Origin: Adiantum capillus-veneris
Lineage: Eukaryota; Streptophyta; Polypodiopsida; Polypodiales; Pteridaceae
Length of the DNA stretch: 64,000 nt
Assembly: GCA_014529385.2 (NCBI GenBank)
Contig: CM043959.1
Span: 57,183,753 to 57,247,752, forward strand
Direction of reading: 5' to 3'
Shown here: in pieces, positions 45,609-56,886 of the stretch
How the letters are laid out: every line of letters starts with the position of its first letter
Position numbering within the stretch: the first letter of the stretch is position 1
The notes under the pieces: model-generated
Told to the model about the DNA's origin: nothing
Seen by the model: the letters and a program-made list of their open reading frames with translations, nothing else
The model's database searches: none
Program-made: the position numbers and the translations under genes

Positions 45609-46526
45609 TGTTGGGGATTCCATCGTTGCACGGCTCCAATGACCAACAAAATTATCAATTCGGAGGGATGAGCTACCCGACTATGGCATGGAAACACACA
45701 CGACTAGTGATCTAATCATGGCAACACGAATGGTGACTCTAGGAGGTGAGCTTCTTGGCCTATGGAGGATCTAAGCCACAATGATGGGCAATCTCCACAC
45801 CCATTTCTCTTCACCTCCAATCAACCCAATCACACACATTACGATTGCAAAACGCACACAACACTAATCCTATCATGCAACACACTAATCACAAGCACAT
45901 ACACATAGATCTATCAAGCACCACACTCCAATCAAACCTACATGCACTCACAAGAAAAAGAGAGCAACCACACAAGATAAGAGAGGGATTAACCACTAAT
46001 TAGTTAAGATCTAGCTAATCTAAGCATCATAGGCAATCATAAGAAGCATGAGAGAGGCATAGTGAAAGAGAATTAAACATTGATTAGTGTTAACCAAGTC
46101 ACATGAGCAAGGAGAAGCTCAAGGACTCCATAGCCACACACCTCAAGAGCTCTCACCAAAGAGTGCTCTCCACCAAATGAGCTTGAACCTTAATTTCCTT
46201 TACACACTGCCTTATATACCTAGGGTAAAAATATTCAATGTTCGGGCACCCAAGGCCTTTAGGGCTCCACCACTTACTGAATCTGCAACCTAGGCACACT
46301 AACTGACCTATTGTTTATAGCTTGGAACTCCCATTGAGCCCGTAACATATTAAAATGTTACAATGGCTTGAAATAAATCGAGAATATACAATACATTACC
46401 ATTTTGGAAAAATGTGAAAAATGTGTAACTCCAATCTTTACTGCTTCTTCATGTTGATCTTCGATGTGCATTCGTATGTATTCAGTCTTTAGCAGCTTCT
46501 GTTAACTGACATTGACTCAGTTAATA
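45609..46526 (-). repeat. 5' LTR of the 9.2-kb element
   Basis: 918 bp; plus-strand left end TGTTGGGGATTCC, right end CAGTTAATA. The minus strand carries TATATAAGGCAG near 46215, a likely TATA box (CATAAGGCAG in the other LTR). Confidence 0.9.
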
Positions 46527-46557
46527 GCAAATAAGGGTAAAGAAGGTTTACACTCAC

Positions 46558-46725
46558 CTGCTTACAATTTCTTGGAAAAACTAGGTTATTATACCTCCCT
46601 ATGTGATGCCCATTCTCATGCCGTCTAGACACATTTGCAAACCACTTGCACTCAAAGATGAAGGTATGAAAGGTTCTACAATGTACCTTTAGTATCCTCT
46701 CAATAGTCCCATAGTACCTAGCTTT
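46558..46725 (-). pseudogene. CACTA DUF4216 exon, downstream half
   Basis: Reads RYYGTIERILKVHCRTFHTF, IFECKWFANVSRRHENGHH, GRYNNLVFPRNCKQ: the YYG-x-I, F-K/E-C-x-W core of DUF4216 in En/Spm transposases. A donor GTGAG follows at 46557-46553. Its upstream half lies at 52304-52360 on the far side of copia 2, and the reading frame is continuous if one copy of the copia TSD is kept. It is bounded on the left by the 9.2-kb LTR element. Confidence 0.75.
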
Positions 46726-46753
46726 TGAATTCGCGTAGAGGAGCTTAGATCGA

Positions 46754-46787
<34 letters not shown>

Positions 46788-46959
46788 TACACAGACAGAG
46801 AGCTTACATAATACGCAGAGAATTCATTGAAGGGTTATTACCCAAATATTATTATTCACAGAAGTATAAGTGAGTATATACAAAGAGTTAGTGATAAGCG
46901 AGTTAGGCAAGCGGCCGGCCATATCCGTATAAGAGGCCACTTGGTCTTTAATCCCAACA
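46726..46959 (-). repeat. 3' LTR of copia 2 with expanded (CA)n
   Basis: 234 bp. It holds 15 CA units at 46756-46785, where the other LTR has five. The remaining sequence aligns with 52088-52303 with roughly 15-20 differences. Confidence 0.92.
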
Positions 46960-47043
46960 ACCTCCCATTTAAAGTCCAATGTGGCACTTTAAGTAACTGT
47001 AAATCTATGAACATAAATGTACAAAGATTTACATGGCTACCAT

Positions 47044-50000
47044 CTATCCAATGCCCAATAACTCACGACAATGGACAAAGCCCTCTCCTGGAAGTCCCTT
47101 TGTAAGTAGATTAGCAGGATTGTCCTTGGTGTGGATGTTCATCAGTTGTATCTGCTTGTCTTCAAGTACTTCCCTAATGAAGTGATATTTCACATCAATA
47201 TGCTTAGTCTTCGAATGGAACATTGGATTCTTTGCCAATTGTATAGCACTTTGACTATCACAATATAACTTTGGCATATCTACTTTGATTCCCAAGTCTG
47301 CTACCAATTTACCAAGCCAAATAGCTTCTTTGCATGCCTCATTTGCCTCAACATACTCAGCTTCTGTAGTAGACTGTGTAATACAATCTTGTAATAGAGA
47401 TTGCCATGATATGGCACCTCCAGCCAATGTAATCGAGATCGCTATGATATGGCACCTCCAGCCAATGTAAAGACATAGCCCGATGTAGATCTCCTCTTAT
47501 CCAAGTCTCTTACATAATCTGAGTCAATGTATCCTCTGACACGCAAATCCTGACTACCATAGCATATGCGCATTCTCTTTGTATGTTTTAAGTATCTCAT
47601 GATACCTTTCACTGCCTCCCAATGTTTCCTACTGGGATTTGACATATATCTGCTAACCACTCCACTGCAAATGCAATATCCGGACGTGTAGCAATCATTG
47701 CATACATCAAACTCCCACATGTAGATGCATACAACACCGTATCCATTTCAACCTTTTCCACCTCAGACTGTGGGCAATCTTGGTTGCTTAGTTTCACATA
47801 TGACAGCAATGGTGTCATCAATGCCTTTCCTCTATCCATATGGAAACGTTGCAACACCTTGTCAATATACTCTTCCTGACATAAGTAAAGCATCTTCTTT
47901 GACCTATCTCGCTAGATACGCATACCTAGTATATGACTTGCCTCACCCACGTCTTTCATGTCAAAAACCTTTGCCATTTTTGACTTAAGAGCTAAAATTT
48001 CTGCCATTTAAGTCATGTCATCCACATACAAGATGAGGATTATCAAGCTACCATCCTTAGCTTGTCAAGTATACAGGCAATGATCTGTCTCACTTCTCTT
48101 GTATCCTTGAGAAAGCATAAATTGGTGAAACTTCTTGTACCATTCTCTTGGTGAATGTTTCAAGCCATAGAGACTCTTTCTCAAACGACATACCAATTTC
48201 TCTTTGCCTTTCTCAACATACCTTTCTGGCTGCTACATATAAACCTCCTCATGCAAATCTCCATGAAGAAATTCCGTTTTCACATCCATCTGATGTAAAT
48301 GCAGATCATGTTTGGCAACCAAAGCAAGTACACTTCTCAATGTTGTCATCTTGACAACTGGTGAAAAGACTTCATCAAAATCTATTCTGTGTTCTTGCTT
48401 AAAACCCTTAGCAACCAACCGTGCTTTGTATTTTGGCTGTGCATCATGAGGAGTAAGCTTATACCTGTAAACCCACTTACAAGGTAGAGCTTTCTTGCCC
48501 TCTGGCAATTAAACCAAATCCCACGTTTGATTCTTATGCAGAGCCATCATCTCTGATTGCATGGCCAACCATCATTTTTTCGAGTCAACCACTTGTAATG
48601 CCTCCTTGTAACACGATGGTTCTCCGCAATCCGTGAGCATGACATAATTTAGAGGGGGCACATAACGATCAGGTGGTTTGGAGACACGCTCATAACGTCT
48701 CACCACAACTGATTATACCTCTCTAGCCACTATAGGCAATAAGTGAGCCTGACCATGCTATCTTGATGTGCTAGCACTAGGTCCATCTTCCCTGAAGACG
48801 ACTCTTTTGATTTCCTCTCTCTTATCTGGCTTAGCGTGAAACTTGGCTTCATTGAAATGCACATCATTGCTACGAATAACATTTTTGGACTCAGGATCCC
48901 AAAGCCGGTAACCCATCTCGCCCGATTCTGCGTAGCCAAGAAATATACACTTCTGCTCTTTGGTTCTAACTTATTCTTCAAATCCTTAGAAATATGGCTA
49001 TAAGCTTCACAACCAAAGATTCTAAGATGCTTATATGAAGGTGCCTTTCCTGTCCATAGCATCTCGGCCACTTCACTCTTATTCAGAACCCTACTAGGAG
49101 ACCTGTCAATGGACTGCTGTAGCCACTGCTTCCACCCAAAATCCATCAAGCAACTCAGCATTTGACAACATGCTTTTCAACTTCTCTTGTATGGTCCTAT
49201 TCATATGTTATGCAACTCCATTTTGTGAAGGATTGTATGGTGCAGTAAGTTCCCGCTTTATCCCTTTTGCTTCACAAAAGTCTTGGAAAGCCTTGGAAAC
49301 GTACTCTCCACCATTGTCTATCCTTAAGCATCTCGGCTTCTGACCACTCTGATTCTCCACAAGTTGCAAGAATGTCTTAAATACCTTGAGCACCTCATCC
49401 TTGTGCTTCAAGAAGTAAACCCATACTCTGCGAGAATAGTCATTTATAAAGGTACGAAAGTACGCTGCTCCCCCTAGCGACAAACTAGGCATTGGTCCGC
49501 ATAAGTCACTGTGTACAAGAGCTAATCGTCCATCCTTACGATTTTCCTTTGATCTATGTGGTTCCTGTATTTGCTTACCATAAACAAAATGCTCACAAAA
49601 CTCAAAATTATGAAATGAGAAACCAGGAAAATAACCAGAATGAGACAATATGTCCATTCCCTTCTTTGACTTATGTCCCAGCCTACGATGCCAGAGTGAT
49701 ACACTTGGCTGCTCAATCACATCAATTACATGGTTTTTGACCTCTGAAACATGTAAAGTGTAAAGATTTCCTGACTTCCTGCCATGTGCTACAATCATCG
49801 AACCTTTGGAGATCTTCCAAGTGTTGTTTCCAAAGACCGTCACATACCCCGCATCATCCAACTTCCCTGTACTGATCATGCTCTTTCGGATTGCTAGAAC
49901 ATGTCTGACATTATTGAGCCATAAAGAAGAGCCATTCTGAAACTTCAACTGCACATCTCCCACTCCAAGTATGTAAACCTGCTCATTTCCAAGTCTGACA

Positions 50001-51025
50001 TAATCTTTAATAGCCACATATGATGTAAACCACTCTTTGTGTGGAGAAACATGTAAAGATGACCCTGAGTCGATAATCCAATCACTCATAGCATGTCCAT
50101 CCTCTGCAGTCAAGAAAACAAAATCAAAATTTCTTGTGAGGAAGATGTCACCAGCTTCTTTATCATAATCATTGTCTGAACTAGATCCTGTGACATTCAC
50201 CTCTTCAATCTTCACAGAACTCTTCTTTTCATCTTGCTCAAAACTCTTTGTTTTGCCTTTTTCTTGTTTCCACTTTGTACAATCTCTCTTCATGTGACCC
50301 TTCTTGCCACAATGGTAGCATTCTATGTCATCCTTTGACTTCGAGTCACGAGACTTACTTCGGTTTTGTGCCTTCTTACCCTTCTTCTCTTTAGACTGTT
50401 GTCTCCCTCGAACGACCAAAGCACTATTGCCTTTGGCTTTGTCAATGTTCTTCCTATTCACTTCCTCTGTGAGCAAGCTGCCTTCTACATTCGCACTTGT
50501 AAAACCTTTTGGCATGACAAAATTACTTAATGCCGTGCAAAAAGTATCCCAACTGTCTGGCAAAGTGATTAAGAGAAACATAGCCTTCACTGAATCTGGA
50601 AAGACTATCTCCTGTGTTGTTAACTGACTGAAAATTGTGTGAAATTCATTGAGATGATTTGACATGGCTGTCCCTTCCTTCATCTTCAAATCCACCAATT
50701 TCATGAGCCAGTAAATTTGAGAAGCAACACTTTGTTTCTCGTACATACCACATAGCTTTTGCCATACGCCATACGCTGTAGTCTCTTCTGCTACGTTGAA
50801 GTAAACATTTTCTACCAGTGTCAACATGATTGTGGAACAAGCTAACTCGTCAAGCTCTTCCCACTCATCTTCAGCCATACCTTCTGGTCTCTCCCCTCTG
50901 AGCTTCAGTGGATTCACTTGTTTTTTCTGCACCAAAACCTGCCAAATCTGCTTCTTCTAGAATGGAAAGTTTGTGCCATCCAGCTTCTTTATGTTGTAAA
51001 GAGTCTCACTTTGAGAAGATGCCAT
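47044..51025 (-). pseudogene. Copia 2 gag-pol polyprotein, broken
   Basis: The start is the ATG at 51023-51025 (MASSQSETLYNIKKLDGTNF). A TAG at 50957-50959 replaces a Trp codon, and the frame then stays open to 49208. Gag carries the knuckle CYHCGKKGHMKRDC (about 50280-50320). Protease: WIIDSGSSLHVS. Integrase: WHRRLGH, HSDLCGPM, FINDYSRRVW, RIDNGGEYVS. A TAA at 49205-49207 stands exactly where the catalytic Glu of NGVAE is expected. Further pieces: integrase C-terminus (48730-49161), RT (48233-48508, KWVYRYKLTPHDAQPKYKAR; catalytic YVDD intact at about 48010-48030), post-RT (47609-47893) and RNase H (47044-47720; TTEAEYVEANEA, HSKTKHIDVKYHFIRE). A 38-bp duplication at 47406 and several frameshifts break the second half. 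Confidence 0.93.
47406..47469 (-). repeat. 38-bp tandem duplication in copia 2 RNase H
   Basis: ATGATATGGCACCTCCAGCC begins at 47406 and again at 47444. The extra unit shifts the frame between the two RNase H pieces. Confidence 0.9.
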
Positions 51026-52073
51026 GTCTGCAAACTGTTTACACCTGGGAAAAATCCGACAGAGTTTCCCCTGTAAATTGGCCTCTGTACACAACAAACA
51101 AGTTGTAAACAACAAGCTGAACACCTCTCCTCAAGAACTGTCAGTATTTTGAAAACTTTTGACAGAGTCTCCCCTGTAAACTGAGCTCTGGATGCCAAAA
51201 GATAGCTCAAAAACAACCATAAATAGCTGACCAGTGACAAATCTAAAAATCTATGTAATATTCTATCCTGTAAGCATACACTGTCTCCTGTCTGGGCGAT
51301 CACAAAACCTGTATCTATCTCAAAACTTAACCCTGAACAATGCCTCAACGGCCTGCACATAAGATGCAATCCAGTGTCTACACAAAGTCATACATCCTAT
51401 GGGATAAAATTCACCGAAGAGGATGCGTGTAGAGGGGAACTCCAACAACCTAATACACCTCACACTGGGTAACCCAGCCCCCAGTGCTCGGCTTCAAAAA
51501 ACCTCACACACGACCCTCTCAGATGGCTCAACAAACTGCCCAGAACTAACATACATCCTATAATAGACCAATCCTTGTCCTATGACCGCTGCGGAGGTCT
51601 GTCTGCTAGCGTGACTCACAACTAGCAGACCCACAATCACAGTACATCAATCTACAATACATGCCAGTGGTGTCAAGCTGTCGTATGGCCACACCTCCCC
51701 TGGAACCTGGCAAGCACAAGAAGTAGCAATGCAGACTGCAATATATATATCTGATGATATATATGTATACTTGGTCTATAGATGATGCTTAGAAGAGTAA
51801 TGAGTGATGTATGTCGATGCCGTTATTGGTGCCAACCACCTCCTGCTTGCCAATCTACACAAGACGGGTTTCTTTGTGGACTGAAACCTATCTTTTGATG
51901 TAGTGCTCAGAACGAAATTCTGAGGGCATAAACAGCTTCGAAAGGGGGGTAAAACTACATGTCACCTGTTGGAAATACTCTCGGAATGCAGAGTGTGAAT
52001 TTCCAACCTCCGGATCTAGAATCTTCCTGAGAAGTGTGCGCGCGCGCAATTATGCAAAAACGCACTGAACTTT
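51026..52073 (-). other. Leader of copia 2
   Basis: About 1.05 kb between primer-binding site and gag start, no ORF of note. A ACAGGGGA(A/G)ACTCTGTC word occurs twice (about 51058-51075 and 51160-51178), pointing to an internal duplication of about 100 bp. Confidence 0.6.
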
Positions 52074-52085
52074 GCTCTGATACCA
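52074..52085 (-). promoter_or_regulatory. Primer-binding site of copia 2, initiator tRNA-Met
   Basis: Minus strand TGGTATCAGAGC two bases after the 5' LTR. Confidence 0.95.
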
Positions 52086-52087
52086 AT

Positions 52088-52303
52088 TGAAGTCGCAGAG
52101 CGGAGCTTAGATCGACTCTCACACACACAGATACACAGACAGAGAGCTTACACAGTACGCAGAGAATTTGTTGAAGGGTTATCACCCAAATCTTATTATT
52201 CACACAAGTATAAGTGAGTATATACAAAGAGTTAGTGATAAGCAAGTTAGGCGGCCAGCCGGCCATATCCGTATAAGAGGCCACTTGGGCTTTAATCCCA
52301 ACA
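52088..52303 (-). repeat. 5' LTR of copia 2
   Basis: 216 bp, TGAAGTCGCAGAGCGG...ATCCCAACA; partner of 46726-46959. Confidence 0.92.
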
Positions 52304-53145
52304 GCTTCATCACCATTTGTGTCAAGTTGCCCATGATGCCACAATCCATGGTGGTTTAATGCTTGTTAATGTGGCGTGTACGAAAGTGTCGACCCTTTGG
52401 CCACATAGAGTTAAAGGAAAGGCATTGTAAAATTGAAAAAATTATACAATCAAGTACAAAGATAAAATCAAGAAAAAACTATACAATATGGTTTAAGCAC
52501 ATGAGTACTCTACCTTTGGTATGCAACCTTGTGCATACTCCCATTCTTTGTCGGTAATGTCCTCGTAATGTCCTTTGCACATGCCTTCGCTTCGGTCATT
52601 CTCTCATGGATCCACTCGGCACTAATGAGATCTGGGAAACATGCAATGTGTCGAGGAACAAGGGTTTCCCTCCTACCTCCATAAGCTTTCTTTCATGCTT
52701 CTCTCTCTTGAAAATGCCTTGCCTTTGCCATTGCCCACAAGTCCACCCACTTGGTCATAACCTTTGCATTGAGGATGCAAAATTTTTTAACCACTCGGCA
52801 TAGATCCATATCCATGTTAAATAATTTTCCCTTTCCACTTGGCAAGTGTAAAGTCATCCTTGCATCCTCCTCATCTGACCACATGAGAGGTATTAAGGGA
52901 TCAACTTGTGTCAAATACATTGAAATGTCAACAAATGCCTCTCACATGATCCATCCTTTGGCCATGCATGCCTCTGGTTGGGATCCTAGTTGCATAAAGT
53001 CTTTGAGAGTCTTTAAAAACCTCTCTAGAAAGAACATCTAGCATGCATGCACTACTCCACATATAGCAATCTCCTCAACCACATGAACCAAGAGGTGGAC
53101 TTGACTAAGAAGAATGGATCAAGGAAATGCATCCTCAATGGCACG
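52304..53145 (-). pseudogene. CACTA DUF4218 and start of DUF4216, broken
   Basis: About 52920-53145 reads SQVHLLVHVVEEIAICG, ERFLKTLKDFMQ, QPEACMAKGWIM and EAFVDISMYL, the well-known V-H-L-x-x-H-L-V-x-E, F-E-R-x-x-x-x-L-K, and E-A-x-x-F-C-S-x-Y-L blocks of DUF4218. Several stops occur. Downstream, about 52304-52360 encodes HHGQLDTNGDEA, the lead-in to DUF4216, interrupted by copia 2. Between them lies less conserved sequence with a possible intron (about 52370-52500). Confidence 0.65.
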
Positions 53146-53299
53146 CACAATTTCCATGGCAAGCAATTGAGCAGCAAGAATGGCATCTATTTCCATTTCT
53201 TTGGAGCTCTTAAATCTACAAGATAACACACAAGAATACACTAAGATACCACACAAGAAGATATAGTGTATATAGACATTTTAGTTGAATAGAGATATG

Positions 53300-54550
53300 A
53301 GGTACCTTACTAACTCCTCAAGGCTGCTGTGGGAAAATTCCTAGAGAAATTTGGTGTTAAAAAACCAATGATTCAAATCGAGAAAGGGATCAAAGAGCTT
53401 GAAATTCCTTAGCTAAACAACAATGCCATTAAACAAGGTAGGTGAGTACTATGAGGGAGAAGATGGGAACACCACTCTTCCTGTGGAATCAAGGTGTAAA
53501 AACCATGGCAATCCTTGACAGTGGAGCTGGTGTTGCCATTGCAACAAAAGAGGTCTTGAAAAAATGGGAAAACCCAGCAATGAGGGCTACTAGGATGAAA
53601 CTGCATCTTGCAGACGGACACATGGACAGGCCCATATGACTACTAGAAAAAGAATTGTTACTTCTTGTGGCATTGAATATGAGAAACCTTTGCTATTGTT
53701 GACTTTGGTAAGAAGAACAACTATGATATCATCCTAGGAAGACCATTCCTGCGACAATTGAAAATGGTCCAAGACTGGGGTTGTGACCATATCTACATGA
53801 GACATATGGAAACCACGACAAGGATAATAGTTACAAGTATGTGATAAGAACCCCAGTAGAAGAGTTTGATTCCACTACCGTAGTAGGATCATAACTTCCA
53901 ACATGGTTGGATAAGCCTAAAGAATTGTGGATGTGTGGAGCTTTGCAATATGGAAGCTTAAAGCAAGAGGAAGTTATCCTAGAAAGGGTAGTTGAAGATA
54001 AGGATTATATCCAAGAACCCTTTCCTGAGGAAGCTTTAGAGCCACTTGAATGGGAACACATCTTGGCTACTCTGGATGTGTGCGCTATTCAAGACAATCC
54101 AACAGCAAAGTTTTTTTATGAAGATGGCTATGATGTCGTTCCTTACTTTGCAGTAAGTGTGACCCAGGAAAACAAAGATGAAGAAGAATACGAGTTCTAT
54201 GACTCCGTAGAACACTTGGAGCTTCAAGAAGATGCAAACAATGAAAATCCGGATGACCCAACAAGTGACAAGAACGAAACTTTAACTAATGCAGGGTTTA
54301 ATGACTGTCCAGATCAAAGACCCAGGAAACAATGTCATGCTACAAAAATAAAGTGCATCAAAAATGGATTCCAAAATTCTCAGTGGAAATGCAACTGCAA
54401 CAAGCATCCTCATACGTGTCTCTTGTACATGAAGAAAAGACTTAGCCAAGAAGAAGACTGCCATGTCAACAAGTACTGACGCTCTAATCAAGTGGATAGA
54501 AAAGATCTCCCAGAAACAACAATCCAAGAGCAAACAGACGTCAACTTTCC
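53300..54550 (+). pseudogene. Ty3/gypsy gag-protease fragment inserted in the CACTA element
   Basis: Plus strand, opposite to the CACTA gene. About 53442-53639 encodes an aspartic protease: MAILDSGAGVAIATKEVL with the D-S-G-A site, HLADGHMD, then after stops YDIILGRPFLRQLKM, the usual D-x-L-L-G-R-P-F-L second half. A 190-codon open frame (53907-54479) follows, acidic and without a recognised fold, ending in a Cys/His-rich KCNCNKHPHTC. No RT or LTR was found nearby, so only a piece of the element is present. Confidence 0.6.
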
Positions 54551-54699
54551 ATAACTAGCCAAACCACAAAGGGAAAGTGCTTTCCCTCACTTTCTTGTCT
54601 TGGCATATACACATACTCACCAGCAAAATGAACTACAATATCAAAAAATTAAAATAAGATAAGAATTTTGTCATGTACAAAATTCAATATCTAAACAAA

Positions 54700-56065
54700 C
54701 GAGGGAGAAGATAAAAAAAGAATGAAAGAATTACCTGTAACATATTGTGCCAAATTCCAATCATGGGACTTCAATCCATATAATTGAATGCTTCCACCGT
54801 TATTTGCCTTTATGAAAGCTCCCTTTAGTGACCTGATGTGCCCTGTTGGTGTGCAAATAGATGCAATGGAACCCTTCACTTGATCTAGCTCATTCTTGGT
54901 TAGAATCCATGGGGCTTTATGAAGCAAAATCTTCCAATTGGGGGCCAGACGTGGGGAGACCTTTCAACACCCCCAAATCCTCCTTGGCCCCCAAAGACCC
55001 CCTTTTACATGTACTATGGTCCATAGAGTGTGAGAAACATTCTTGAATATGTGCACATGATCCAAGAGGTGTTGTATTTTTAAGTCCTTCCAATATGGAA
55101 GTCATAAAAATATGGAGTATATTGACATACATTTTGTTGGATAGATGGGGATGGATCACTATTGTAGTGCTCTTTGTAAGATTAAGAGGTGTCTTTCCAT
55201 TTGTTGCAGCCTTGTATTTGCTATGAATTTGGGGCAGGAAATGATGGTTGTTTGGATAGATTACCTTGTGCAATGCATCTAGTCACTCCATCACCAATGA
55301 TGGCCCACAAGTAGGATAGGCATTGTGACATGATGTGGATAACCCTGCACTCATATCATATCCTTAGTGCTCTTCTTAAGCTTTAGAGGTGTCTTCGCAT
55401 TTGTTACAGCCTTGTATTTGCTATGACTTTGGGGCAGGAAACGATGGTTGTTTGGATAGATTACCTTGTGCAATGCATCTAGCCACTTCTTCTCACCAAT
55501 GATGGCCCACAAGTAGGATAGGCATTGTGACCTAATGTGGACAACCCTGCACTCATATCATATCCTTAGAGAAACGCTTCAAACATTAAATGGTAAAGAG
55601 AGAGAAGAATGCACATAGAATACCCAAAATCTCTCCAAGGCCAAGATAGTCATGCATAGTCCACATATGGATACCCTTAACAATGGCCTCTCTCTCTCAT
55701 TTGGAAGTGAAACATCGACAATGCGGATACCCTTCCATAACTCCTACAACTCCTCGATGAGGGGCTTGAGGTAGACATAAATATTCTCCCATGGTGGAAT
55801 ATTGTAGTTGATGATCACTAGAAGCCAAGTGCTCCATGATGTAGACTTGGTGCCAAAGAAAGCCTCAAGTGTCAAGGCTCTAGCTCAAACTCGGGCCAAT
55901 GAGTTTCCATGTGCCTCCATGCAGGTGAATCAGCAGGGACATGCATAATCCCATCATTTGAGCGGTGGTTGGTGTGCCATATGAGAAGATCCATTGTGGA
56001 ACTACTTTGAAAAATGTGTTGAATCCGAGGGATAAGTGGAAAATGCCTCAATACATGCTCCAAAT
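54700..56065 (-). pseudogene. CACTA TNP2 transposase, broken
   Basis: Catalytic transposase of En/Spm elements. In order on the minus strand: LLIWHTNHRSNDGIMHVPAD and SPAWRHMETHWPEFELEP (55872-56000), IVKGIHMWTMHDYLGLERFW (about 55640-55700), GLSTLGHNAYPTCGP (in both copies of the internal duplication), LHKVIYPNNHHFLPQIHSKY (about 55215-55275), and IRSLKGAFIKANN, IQLYGLKSHDWNLAQYV (54740-54850). These match the R-W-H, D-x-P-A-W, W-T-I-x-D, H-R-x-F-L and L-K-S-H-D landmarks of the family. Stops and frameshifts are frequent. Confidence 0.8.
55168..55569 (-). repeat. 200-bp tandem duplication inside TNP2
   Basis: Units about 55168-55367 and 55368-55569 both run from GCTCTT through GGGGCAGGAAA(T/C)GATGG and GATGGCCCACAAGTAGGA to CATATCATATCCTTAG. 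They differ at roughly 10-15 positions plus small indels, so the duplication is not fresh. Confidence 0.92.
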
Positions 56066-56079
56066 TCTTTCATTCTCCA

Positions 56080-56235
56080 CATGCTCCAAGGCAATGCTCC
56101 TAAAGCGAGGGATTGCCCTTTTGCACTTGGTGCAAGGACAAAGTAGTTTTTCCTTCAACCATCGCTTGCGTTCGGGGTCGTTCGGAGGGCACAATCATCC
56201 CAAATTGTCCAACACACTCGTGAAAGGGAGATAGG
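56080..56235 (-). pseudogene. CACTA transposase-associated domain remnant
   Basis: Reads ERKRWLKEKLLCPCTKCKRA, then IPRFRSIALEHV. The C-P-C-x-K-C motif and the V-x-x-H-L-like end match the N-terminal transposase-associated domain that precedes TNP2. The upstream start is not resolved. Confidence 0.55.
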
Positions 56236-56569
56236 TTAAGATCAAGAATCTATTAAAAATCACACGTGCTCTAAAAAATGAACAATTAGTAGATTAGGTG
56301 TCAGGTAAATTTTCAATAGGAAGAATGAACAAATGACTAAAAAAATAACTTCAAAAAATACAATGAGTAGAAAAAGAGAGAAAAGCTTCAAAAATTAAAA
56401 ATAGTATTAAGAATATAGTTTTCAAAAATGCAATGAGTAGGAAATAAAGAGAAGCTACAAAAATAAAAATAGTACTAAAGGTGGTGAAAAAATAGAGAGG
56501 GGGTTACAAAGGTCTACAGCATCGAATACTTTCTTGAACATTGAATATTTATGAGTGCGGTAATATTCA

Positions 56570-56630
56570 TGATAATATATCCGATAATGTATGCAATAAT
56601 ATCCGTGGTAATCACTAATGCAAATAAAAA
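56570..56630. repeat. Sub-terminal repeats of the CACTA element, right side
   Basis: GGTAATATTCATGATAATAT, CCGATAATGTATGCAATAAT and CCGTGGTAATC follow one another; compare 36120-36235. Confidence 0.45.
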
Positions 56631-56886
56631 TGCAAGGTAAGCAGCTGCATTTTTTTGGGAATACCTAGAGAGAGAGAGAGGGAGGGGGGAGGTCACTATA
56701 TATGAAACTTATATAGAATGTGCGTTCAAGGATAATTTATAGAACCTCTTAGTTGTGAATTTTTCACCAATAAAAAGAACCCTTTTCCTATTCAATTTGT
56801 ACATTTTTTTCAAGATCATTTTTTTAACACCCTATTGTATGTGAAAATGTAAATAAAATAAAATCCCTACTATTGAACCCACATGA

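Larger units (their letters stand above)
37302..46526 (-). mobile_element. LTR retrotransposon without recognisable pol, 9.2 kb
   Basis: Both LTRs are 918 bp. The 5' LTR (right) is followed by a primer-binding site TGGTGTTGTTGCCGAG, close to the tRNA-Asp type of Athila/Tat elements, and the 3' LTR (left) is preceded by GGAAGGGGAAAA. The flanking 5-mers GAAAA (37297-37301) and GCAAA (46527-46531) agree at four of five positions. It inserted in an intron of the CACTA gene. The inner 7.4 kb holds about 1.5 kb of leader, a GA-rich part with a (GA)n array, and about 4.6 kb of broken coding sequence with a zinc-knuckle remnant. No RT, RNase H or integrase motif was found. This fits a large non-autonomous (LARD-like) element that keeps an unusual coding region. 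Confidence 0.85.
46726..52303 (-). mobile_element. Ty1/copia LTR retrotransposon 2, complete structure, decayed
   Basis: A 5.58-kb minus-strand element. LTRs are 234 bp (left) and 216 bp (right), ends TG...CA. The flanking 5-mers GCTTT (46721-46725) and GCTTC (52304-52308) differ at one base. The primer-binding site matches initiator tRNA-Met. Domain order is gag, protease, integrase, RT, RNase H. It landed inside the DUF4216 exon of the CACTA gene. The LTRs show many more differences than those of copia 1, so it is the older insertion. Confidence 0.95.
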
